64,000 nucleotides of DNA from Nocardioides daeguensis. Lineage in GTDB: Bacteria; Actinomycetota; Actinomycetes; Propionibacteriales; Nocardioidaceae. Below the pieces are notes generated by a model. It was not told the origin of the DNA, did no database searches, and worked only from the letters and a program-made list of their open reading frames with translations. Shown one piece after another: positions 1 through 7,200 of this stretch. The stretch spans positions 178,047 through 242,046 of the forward strand of contig NZ_JAHTKU010000019.1 in NCBI RefSeq assembly GCF_019192965.1. The letters are read 5' to 3'. Both the position numbers and the translations under genes were made by a program. The first letter of the stretch is position 1; the number at the start of each line of letters is the position of its first letter.

Positions 1-2
1 AG

Positions 3-659
3 GGTGTGGTGGCCGCAGAGATCTTTGCTGCGGCGTCGAAGCTCGGCGACTCTGGCGATGAAATCACCCCGGAACTCGCGGCGCTCGCCAGCCAAGTGGC
101 CGGCGCAGAGGCAGCGGGGCGCTGGCTCAAGGCTGGGCACTCGATGGACGACTGCGGCCTGGTCCGTCGTTTCTATGAATATGTCGGACAGCACATCGCG
201 AGCGATGTCGGCTCTGGCGGCCGGCTCCACGGCATCACGATCGCCGATGACGACGACGAATCGTCGGGCCGGACGGCCGACAGCCCAGACACCATTGCCA
301 GGGGGATCCGATACGAGCCCGCATTGGATTCAGATCCGACAGCCCTGATCGGCACGGCGGGCGGATTCATCGAAGGAGGATGGGACGCGTTCCGGACCTC
401 GCGGTACTCCACGAAGACCGACGGGACATGGGTCCTGAATCATTACCCGGCCGACGGCGTGCTGGCGCTCCACTTCATGGGCGGGAACTTCTCCGGGTTC
501 GCCGAGATATTCAAGGACGACATCGCCTCGGCGCGGGTTGCGGCGAAGGGCCTCAACATGGTCGTCGAGGTGGTCGACTGCAACGGCCGAACTATTACTG
601 CGGTGGGCCCAAGGAAGCGGCTCCGCAGCATCTTCGCGCAGCTCGGCCACCCTCTGTAG
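3..659 (+). CDS. Hypothetical protein, 5' end possibly cut by window edge
   Basis: The frame is open from the first bases, with GTG codons at 6 and 9, so the real start may lie left of the window. The visible 217 residues have no signal peptide or membrane segment. The first half is alanine-rich and probably helical; an Asp-rich stretch lies near residue 78; the second half (about 115-215) looks like a compact alpha/beta domain. I do not recognise the family. It points toward the minus-strand S1-like gene, so the two genes converge at 659-730. Confidence 0.55.
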   Translation, partial: GVVAAEIFAAASKLGDSGDEITPELAALASQVAGAEAAGRWLKAGHSMDDCGLVRRFYEYVGQHIASDVGSGGRLHGITIADDDDESSGRTADSPDTIARGIRYEPALDSDPTALIGTAGGFIEGGWDAFRTSRYSTKTDGTWVLNHYPADGVLALHFMGGNFSGFAEIFKDDIASARVAAKGLNMVVEVVDCNGRTITAVGPRKRLRSIFAQLGHPL

Positions 660-729
660 TGCCGATCCGTTGGACTTGTGCAGCTCGCCGGCGCCGAGAA
701 CGACGGACGAGTCTGCGGCCACGAGAACG

Positions 730-2637
730 TCAGACGTCGAACTCGTCGTGAGTGGCGACGCGGGCGAGTTCGAATTGCCCATTCGGGAGCGCCCAGTAGT
801 GAATGCGCCGTGCTGACGGAGTGTTCACCTGGAGGCTCGCTCGCCAGGCGATTGCGCCGTCATCCCTGACGCGCACCGGATCATCACCGCCCGTGCCTGT
901 CCTGAGGTGGTGCACCTCGCGGCTCGGAATCTGTGGCGCGAGGCCGGTGACGATCTCGAACACGACGTCCGCCACCTTCTCCTCCTTGATTCCCTCAAGG
1001 CGGGCGAGGGACTCGAGGAACCGCTCGCCCACGACGAAGTCGGGAAGCGGACGCTCACTTTGCTCGCTCGGCAGGGTGCGCCGGGCCCACTGGGTCAGAA
1101 CCAGATAGCGGAATCCACGCTCCGGGTCCGCGAACTGAGGAGGTGCGTCAACCGCCGGGCCCGACTTCACGCTGCCGGCCTTGCGAAGACGCGCACGAGC
1201 AGCCTTGAGGTCGTTCTCCGCGCGGTTCGCGCGACGTTCCGCCTGATCGAGGAGATACCGGAGCTGGGCGCGTTCATCACTCGCCGCTAGTAGTTGGTTC
1301 CGTACATCCTCGCGCTCGACCTTGAGTTGGCCGACCTCTGCAACGAGTCCGTCGATCTTCAGCAAGAGACTGCGAGTCGACCCTGGCGTCTGGGCGGCTG
1401 CAGGCAGAGCATTGCCCGGAGGTGGGCCCGGTCGCGGATGGCTTCGGTCGAGGAAGGAAGGACTCGGCGTGACGCGGAAGGACGTCGGCGCCGTGGGCGT
1501 CTTGTCGGTCAGATCCGCGGGTTCCGTGAGTCGAAGTGTCGGAGGCGCAAGGGGTTCCGGCTCCTCGGCTCGCAGCTCCTCAGATTCCTCGGTCAGCCAC
1601 GGTGGACCGCCCGGAAGAAGCGACGGGGGCTCGACGATTGGCTCGTCATCGTCGATGTCGCTCAGTACGAGGCCCCACTGTGGCCCGGTAGCGGACACAC
1701 GGGCCGGGATGACTTCCCCGACAGTCATCAGGGTTCGCAGATCGTCGGCCGGGTTGTCCGTGACGTCTCGGCGAAGGACCGTCACCGTGACCGCGGGGCT
1801 CGTGGCCTTCGGATAGAGCAGGAACTCGGCCCTACCGCTTCGTACGGCGGCCACCTTCGTGAGGACCACGTCGCCTACCGCGTACGCAGCCAGGGCGTCG
1901 CTGCTTGGGCGGAGACTCTTCGTAACGTCGATTCGGTTGCTCTCGCGATCGTACGAACCTTCGATCCGCTGGCCCGCAGTCACGATTCGATCGATGGACA
2001 CATCCTCGACCGTTAGCTCTTCAGCGATGGACGCGGGGAACAGATTGCCGACGTCGACCAGTGCTCGACCCGCGACGGTCATCTTCACCGCACCGCTGAC
2101 ATCACGAAGTTCGCGCGCGGGAAGCGCTTGAAGGAGCCCTGCGGAGGCGGCCATGCGCAAGGTGTCGGAGATGAGCTGCTGAGTAGCGCGCTCACCGTCC
2201 TTTGCATCGAAGGCAAAGCGCAGCGGCGACTTGGCCAAGTCCGAGGCCCACGCGTGCCCGACGGGGTAGACGCGCCCGGCACCGCCGTACACCTGGGTGC
2301 CGTCTGCCATCCGGTTCGAGAACTCCCAGGTGAAGGGCCCAGTCGGCATCAGAAAGACCTCAGCCAGGTTCCCGGACTCCCGAGCAATCTCCTCGACGTC
2401 GATCCACGGCTCCGTACGTCCGGCGGGGATCGTGACAACCACAACCGGTCGCCGGCGCGAGTTGCCGTTGAGTAGTTCCGCGAGCGCAATCGCGGAGCGC
2501 TCGTCGTTGATGTGCTGGATGCCGGCCACGTTCGCAGCGTATGGACGTGCACCGACAGAAGTGAGCCGAATGGCCACACCAGGCAGCAGCGGTGGAGTCT
2601 GCCGTGCAAGTGTGCGGAAGCTGTGCCAGCGCGCCAC
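730..2637 (-). CDS. Large unknown protein with S1/OB-like segments and a coiled coil
   Basis: 635 residues from a GTG start. Residues 60-145 form an alpha/beta region with a conspicuous YGGAGRVYP motif near 117-125. Residues 184-330 contain three short segments that read like degenerate S1/OB-fold strands, each with a 'VG(D/E/N)xx...V' opening, around 195, 255 and 307. A Pro/Glu-rich linker (330-420) leads to a coiled coil (about 425-490) and a C-terminal globular domain (500-635). Nucleic-acid binding is an inference from the S1-like pattern. It shares its general plan (S1-like plus coiled coil) with the protein at 7201-9987 on the other side of the conjugation genes. No catalytic motif was recognised. 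Confidence 0.6.
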   Translation of the reverse strand: MARWHSFRTLARQTPPLLPGVAIRLTSVGARPYAANVAGIQHINDERSAIALAELLNGNSRRRPVVVVTIPAGRTEPWIDVEEIARESGNLAEVFLMPTGPFTWEFSNRMADGTQVYGGAGRVYPVGHAWASDLAKSPLRFAFDAKDGERATQQLISDTLRMAASAGLLQALPARELRDVSGAVKMTVAGRALVDVGNLFPASIAEELTVEDVSIDRIVTAGQRIEGSYDRESNRIDVTKSLRPSSDALAAYAVGDVVLTKVAAVRSGRAEFLLYPKATSPAVTVTVLRRDVTDNPADDLRTLMTVGEVIPARVSATGPQWGLVLSDIDDDEPIVEPPSLLPGGPPWLTEESEELRAEEPEPLAPPTLRLTEPADLTDKTPTAPTSFRVTPSPSFLDRSHPRPGPPPGNALPAAAQTPGSTRSLLLKIDGLVAEVGQLKVEREDVRNQLLAASDERAQLRYLLDQAERRANRAENDLKAARARLRKAGSVKSGPAVDAPPQFADPERGFRYLVLTQWARRTLPSEQSERPLPDFVVGERFLESLARLEGIKEEKVADVVFEIVTGLAPQIPSREVHHLRTGTGGDDPVRVRDDGAIAWRASLQVNTPSARRIHYWALPNGQFELARVATHDEFDV

Positions 2638-2680
2638 CGACGGCTCTACGCTCGGACCTTGAGCTAGCGGCTGCGACGGG

Positions 2681-2911
2681 GTGATGTGCGTGACGACGAT
2701 CTACACGACCAACGAATGGTCGGGCTACGGCAAGCAGAACTACTACTGGAACGAGTACCGCCTCGAAGGCGGCGAAGTCGTCAAGTACAAGTGCCACCGC
2801 CAGAAGTTCTTCGACGGTGATGAGAACACTTGGTCGCGCGACGAGCACGTCGAAGAGTCGTGGGCGACCGACGACCCGAACATGCCCGACTGGTTGAGGC
2901 AATACATCTGA
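2681..2911 (+). CDS. Small hypothetical protein
   Basis: 76 residues, rich in Trp, Tyr and acidic residues (for example [13 protein letters not shown]), with no membrane segment or signal. It lies on the plus strand between two minus-strand genes. GTG 2681, ATG 2684 and GTG 2690 are all possible starts, and GACGGGG at 2675-2681 may act as a weak ribosome-binding site. The composition is convincing as protein but I cannot name the family. Confidence 0.5.
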   Translation: MMCVTTIYTTNEWSGYGKQNYYWNEYRLEGGEVVKYKCHRQKFFDGDENTWSRDEHVEESWATDDPNMPDWLRQYI

Positions 2912-2937
2912 GGTCTGGTGCTCGCCGATCTGGTGGT

Positions 2938-4404
2938 TCAGACCGAACGGCACACGGGGAGAGCGGCCGCAGAGAAGGCCTGCGCCTGTTGGCCCCACAG
3001 CCGTCGCGTCTCGCATGACGCCTGGATCGCGGCCTGCTCGATGTCTGCGACAGCCCGCTCGAGCTCGTCAAGATCCTGAGCGCTGACCGCGATGAGTCCG
3101 GTGGTCCGCAGGATGCCGTGGCCAGCGGTCAGATCGGCTTCCTGCTGGAGGACGTCGTTGAACTCGGCACTCTGCTGCGCGTCCTCGATCTGGCCGATGC
3201 GCTGCCGCTGGGCGGCATCGGAGATGTACTCGGTCTTCTTCTTGCGGATGTCGCGCGCCGCCTGGTCGGTCCGCAGCGGCGTGTAGATCAGGCTGAACGT
3301 GCGCCGGACGCCGGAGGAGAGCAGCACGGGTGCGAGGAACCCGGGGTACACGAGAGAGCGTGGCCACTCGCTGATCCACAGGACGCAGTGGTGGGCGGAG
3401 TCGCTCCGCACGCTGGACCAGTTCTCGCTGACGGCGACCGGTCCGGCGGTGGCCAGGTCGCGGCCAAGTTCCCCGTGGCGCTCCAGCGCTCCGGCAACGA
3501 CTGGGTCGTAGGCCGAGCGGAGGATCACCGCAAGGTCCCCGGGCTCGAGCCAGTCGGACGGGGCGAGGTCGGCCGCACGCAGGGCAGCGGTCATCGTCGC
3601 CATCTCCTGGCGCAGCACGGCCGCGGCGCCACGGTTGCCGCCGCCGGCTGCCTTGATGGCGCGGGAGGCCGACTTCATGTCGAGCGAAATCGACACGGTG
3701 CTGGCGTGGCGCTCGCCGGCGGGTCCAGCCCGTTCGATGAGTTCGCCGTACGTCGTCGAGCTGAAACTCTCATCATGAGCGCCGTGCTGGGACCACCACT
3801 CGGCCAGACCCTTGCCCGAGTCCGGCAAGGTTCTCTCCATCACCTGCACGGATGCGATGCGACCCGATCGGCAGGCGGTCGCCAGCACCCGACCCCAACT
3901 GGTGACGCGCCGCTGCTGCTCGATCGGGTCGAGCAGGATGAACGCTGGGTGGGTGACGCCGACGACCGCGGTGAGCGTGGCGCGATGTGGGTCGTGGATC
4001 ATGACCGCGCCGCTTTCGGGATCGTGCCACTGGCGCAGTCGGGCCGCGTCGCCGGGAAGGGCCAGCGTGCCGGCTGGGCGAGGCTTCACGACGCGGCGGC
4101 GGAACAGGAGTTGCCCTCCGGTGGAGCGCCACAGCCAGCGGCTGACCACGGGGAACCACCCGACCAGCTTCCTGCCGCCGACGCCCACCCACGCGAGAGC
4201 GGCGGAGACGGCCATGACCGGCAGGGCGTACGCGAGCGCTCCTCCGCCGCCGGAGTAGAGAGCCAGAACGAACACGATCGCGCCGAAACCGACCACGAAG
4301 AGTTGGGATCCCGACAGGCCGAGGAGGACACCGCGGCGCGTGAGCCGCGAGAACTTCACTGGAGACAGCTCGTAGTCGCGCGGACCAGCAGCCGACGCCG
4401 TCAT
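2938..4404 (-). CDS. SCO6880-type conjugation membrane protein
   Basis: 488 residues. Two hydrophobic helices near the N terminus (about 28-50 and 52-72) precede a long soluble domain with a signature of the actinobacterial SCO6880 family: 'AGTLALPGD' near 112, 'GAVMIHDP' near 131 and 'RTFSLIYTPL' near 368. The family occurs in actinobacterial ICEs and plasmids. It looks like a PrgI-type membrane part joined to a VirB4-like N-terminal domain without the ATPase; that comparison is inference. Its start overlaps the stop of the upstream VirB6-like gene by 4 bases (ATGA), so the two are translationally coupled. In related loci a VirB4-type ATPase gene normally follows; here a plus-strand ORF and an unrelated gene follow instead. 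Confidence 0.82.
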   Translation of the reverse strand: MTASAAGPRDYELSPVKFSRLTRRGVLLGLSGSQLFVVGFGAIVFVLALYSGGGGALAYALPVMAVSAALAWVGVGGRKLVGWFPVVSRWLWRSTGGQLLFRRRVVKPRPAGTLALPGDAARLRQWHDPESGAVMIHDPHRATLTAVVGVTHPAFILLDPIEQQRRVTSWGRVLATACRSGRIASVQVMERTLPDSGKGLAEWWSQHGAHDESFSSTTYGELIERAGPAGERHASTVSISLDMKSASRAIKAAGGGNRGAAAVLRQEMATMTAALRAADLAPSDWLEPGDLAVILRSAYDPVVAGALERHGELGRDLATAGPVAVSENWSSVRSDSAHHCVLWISEWPRSLVYPGFLAPVLLSSGVRRTFSLIYTPLRTDQAARDIRKKKTEYISDAAQRQRIGQIEDAQQSAEFNDVLQQEADLTAGHGILRTTGLIAVSAQDLDELERAVADIEQAAIQASCETRRLWGQQAQAFSAAALPVCRSV

Positions 4405-5705
4405 CGCCCGCTCCTCGTTCCGTTCGAACCCGCTGGCACGGCATCCGCGACTTGGGGCGGCATTGGCGTACTCGACGGCGCAGCCTGTTCGGATGCCTCG
4501 ACGTCCTGGGCAGCCTGGTGGCCGGCTGCCGCACCAATGCGTGGTCCAGCGGCAGACGCCTCCTTCGCGACCACAACGCCGCCTGCGATCGCGCCGCCCG
4601 CAGCTGCAGCTCCGCCGCTCGCCGCTCCACCGCTTGTGGCTCCCGACGCGCCGCTCGATCCACCTCCACTCGGTCCGGCGCTGGCCGGAACCGGTAGTGC
4701 GCCGCCACCTGAGCCGCCCGTACCGCTAGAGCCCTCCAACACCCGCGGCGGCTGCGACATCGGCTGACGGTTCATGGGAATCGGTAGCGGGCGGTTGAGG
4801 GCCCCCTTTGCTTCCTGCTCGGCCGACATCGCGTGGTACATGTCGAAGCCCATGAAGCTGATGGCCTTGTAGGTCATGTACGGCGCGAAGCCTGCGATGA
4901 GCATCAGGACCACGCCGGCGATGGGCTCGCTGACCGACTGGAGGTCGGCGTCGATTGGAGCCGAGACCTGAGCCGTCGCGAGCAGGAAGATCACGACTAG
5001 CACGACCTTGGACAGGATCAGTGCAATGACGAACTGGGCCCACTTGCTAAGCCAACCGCGCGTCTGGTCCCAGCTCGATCCGGCCAGAGCAATGGGCGCG
5101 AAGACGATCGCCACAAGCAGGAGTGCCTTCCTGATCAGCAGGCTGATCCAGACGATTACGGCGGCACCGAGGGCGAGCCCAGCGAGGAAGATCGTGAGGA
5201 TCGCGCCTGCCCCTGGAGCCGCGACGTTGATGCCGACGAGGCCGGCGGTGAGTAGACCGATGCGGTCGCCCATCTCGCTCATGTTGGTGCCGGCAGCGTG
5301 AACGATGCCGATGCAGAGCTGGTCGGTGATCTCCAACGCTGAGGCCAGGAGCGCGAGGGCGACGAACGACCCGAGTATGGATTTGGCGAGGCCGAGAGCG
5401 GCCCGTGTGAGAGCCGCTGGCTCCCGTCGGATCATGCCGCCAATGACCTGGAGCATGAAGAACCCGAGCATCACGAACACCGCGACGCCGAAGAGGATGT
5501 TGTAGACCTTCGTGTACTGGCTGCTCGTGACGTCGACCATCGTGGTCGAGTCGAAGACCGTCCACACCGACTCGAACATCCACCCTGCAGCGTTCCCCAT
5601 CGCCTGCGCGAGCCAGTCGAACGGCGCTGACACGAGGGCGCCGGCCGCCTCGCCCGCGACATCGCAGACGCCCGAGATCACGGGCACGTCGCATACGTCG
5701 ACCAT
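4401..5705 (-). CDS. VirB6/TrbL-like conjugation channel protein
   Basis: 434 residues, polytopic. About seven hydrophobic segments span residues 70-285, including 'ILFGVAVFVMLGFFMLQVIG', followed by a cytoplasmic tail of about 130 residues very rich in Gly, Ala, Ser and Pro. Membrane topology, size and position between the SCO6880-like and VirB2-like genes fit the inner-membrane channel subunit of a type IV secretion system (VirB6/TrbL superfamily). The Cys-containing N terminus (VDVCDVPVISGVCDV) is typical of the actinobacterial versions. It overlaps the next gene by ATGA. The low-complexity tail may be a cytoplasmic docking region; this is a guess. Confidence 0.8.
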   Translation of the reverse strand: MVDVCDVPVISGVCDVAGEAAGALVSAPFDWLAQAMGNAAGWMFESVWTVFDSTTMVDVTSSQYTKVYNILFGVAVFVMLGFFMLQVIGGMIRREPAALTRAALGLAKSILGSFVALALLASALEITDQLCIGIVHAAGTNMSEMGDRIGLLTAGLVGINVAAPGAGAILTIFLAGLALGAAVIVWISLLIRKALLLVAIVFAPIALAGSSWDQTRGWLSKWAQFVIALILSKVVLVVIFLLATAQVSAPIDADLQSVSEPIAGVVLMLIAGFAPYMTYKAISFMGFDMYHAMSAEQEAKGALNRPLPIPMNRQPMSQPPRVLEGSSGTGGSGGGALPVPASAGPSGGGSSGASGATSGGAASGGAAAAGGAIAGGVVVAKEASAAGPRIGAAAGHQAAQDVEASEQAAPSSTPMPPQVADAVPAGSNGTRSGR

Positions 5706-5730
5706 TGTTGCCTCCTTCGCCGGTGCTGGG

Positions 5731-6045
5731 TCAGACGGCCTGGCCGACGTTCCAGAAGAAGTTCACGAGCGCGACGGACGCGCCGGTGATGATCGCGGCG
5801 CCGAGCCCGACGAGTACGCCGAACTTGCCGCGTCCCGCCAGGTGTGGGTTGGACGAGTTGGCGCCGAGCGCCCACACGACCGCCGACACGATGAGGGCGA
5901 GGACGGCCAGGATCAGGCCGACCGTCATTGAAGCGCCGACGATGCTGCGTAGCTGACCGATGCCGGGCAGTCCATTCGAGTTCGGATTGATGTCGATGTC
6001 CATCGGGAGCAGCGCCACGACGTTGTGCAAGCCGATCTGAATCAC
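5731..6045 (-). CDS. DUF6112-like small membrane protein, VirB2-like
   Basis: 104 residues with two hydrophobic helices (about 40-62 and 75-98) separated by a short polar loop, the layout of VirB2/TrbC pilins and of the DUF6112 family of actinobacterial conjugation loci. No obvious signal peptidase site is present. It is a paralogue of the 96-residue protein at 6770-7060: both carry a 'GQLR(S/A)IVGA' motif, two helices in the same places and a Trp near the end. It lies 25 bases upstream of the VirB6-like gene, most likely in the same operon. Confidence 0.78.
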   Translation of the reverse strand: MIQIGLHNVVALLPMDIDINPNSNGLPGIGQLRSIVGASMTVGLILAVLALIVSAVVWALGANSSNPHLAGRGKFGVLVGLGAAIITGASVALVNFFWNVGQAV

Positions 6046-6099
6046 GATTCCTCCAGAGGTTGATGGGTCTTCGGTGGTCAGGTGCTGGCCGCGATCCGT

Positions 6100-6773
6100 T
6101 CAGTCGCCCAGGCCGACGCCGGACGGCTCGTGCCGTCGCGTGAGCGCCGAGTCCGACAGGTCGTAGCCGGACCATGGCGAGCGACCGGGGACGTGGCGCG
6201 TCCCGGCGTTGTTGCGCTCGGTGATCACCGGCGCGCCGGTCACCTGCATCGCTTCCGGGTAGTGGTCGAGCACCCACTTCCTCGCCGTCTTGGACAGCCC
6301 TGGCTGGTCGACGGACCGCAGTCGAGCTGGGACCAGGGCAACTCGCGCCAGCGCGGAAAGACGTGGTCGTGCCATGCCTCGACTGCCGTGTTCTCGTCAG
6401 CGGCGAAAACGTGCCAGCCGTGGGGCTCGCAGATCGCTTGGTAGGTGAGTTCGCCGACGCAATGACACGTTCCGCGAGGTTCGCTGTGCTTCCACGGCTC
6501 GCACCGCAGATCGGCCGTGAACATGTCGAAGGCGTGGTCACCGACCTCGACGCCGCCGGGCACTGCGATGGCCCGATGCCACATTCGGTTCGGTCGCGAT
6601 ACGGAGTCGAGCTTGTGCAGGAACTGCCAGTGCGCGTACGCCGCGTCCAGGGCGGCAGGGGAGAAGTACGCCGTCGTGAAGTGGAGATGCGCGCCCGACC
6701 AGACGGGAGCAGCTTCGACGGCCGCCTCGTGCAACATGCCGTCGATGTCGAAGGCGAGCTGCTCGTCGTTCAC
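6100..6773 (-). pseudogene. DUF6349-family gene with a frameshift
   Basis: Read from GTG 6773 the frame gives 'QLAFDIDGMLHEAAVEAAP', 'HLHFTTAYF', 'WHRAIAVPGG' and 'CHCVGELTYQAIC', matching the DUF6349 family found between conjugation genes in Actinobacteria. After 'FPRWRELP' the homologous reading continues in another frame with 'LVPARLRSVDQPGLSKTARK' and 'HVPGRSPWSGYDLS', ending at 6100. The switch falls at a CCC run near 6337-6339, where one missing base explains it. Either the gene is broken or this is a homopolymer error in the assembly. Its GTG start overlaps the stop of the upstream VirB2-like gene (GTGA). Confidence 0.7.
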
Positions 6774-7060
6774 AACTGCGCTCCGACGTCGAGCAGCCAG
6801 TTCGCCCACGCGAGTGCGCCTCCCGTGAGGGCGGCACCGCCCAAGGCGACGAACAGCCCTGTCTTTGCCTTGCTTGCGGCCTGCCAGCTTCCGCTCGATG
6901 ATGCGACCGCCCACGTGGCGCCGCAGGTGACGACCATGAGCACGGCAATGATCAGGCCGTAGGTGAGCAGGGCTCCGACGATGGCTCGGAGTTGCCCCGA
7001 CCCACCGACGGCACCGAAGTCGGGGCCAACGAGCGGAATGAGCGCGGAGATGAGCCTCAT
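6770..7060 (-). CDS. DUF6112-like small membrane protein, second VirB2-like copy
   Basis: 96 residues starting 'MRLISALIPLVGPDFGAVGG'. I chose this ATG because the longer frame adds only an Arg-rich leader (RHRRRRQ type) that does not fit the family. It has two hydrophobic helices and the 'GQLRAIVGA' motif shared with the 104-residue paralogue at 5731-6045. It overlaps the DUF6349 gene by GTGA. It is likely the first gene of this conjugation operon. Two related VirB2-like proteins might form a mixed pilus or channel; this is inference. Confidence 0.75.
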   Translation of the reverse strand: MRLISALIPLVGPDFGAVGGSGQLRAIVGALLTYGLIIAVLMVVTCGATWAVASSSGSWQAASKAKTGLFVALGGAALTGGALAWANWLLDVGAQL

Positions 7061-7200
7061 GCCGATTAGGTGGCCGTCGACCCCCGTGCATTGACGGCGT
7101 CGCCGGTGCACGCTTGTGGCTCTGGCGAATCAGGAAAATCTGTCGGCAGTTATCGCTAGGTTCTGGACACAGGAAGCCCGAGTCTTGGAAGGGGTCGAGG

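Noticed and set aside
3118..4767. 549-residue plus-strand ORF
   Set aside because: Shadow of the SCO6880-like and VirB6-like genes; composition is Gly/Arg/Ala-rich without any domain.
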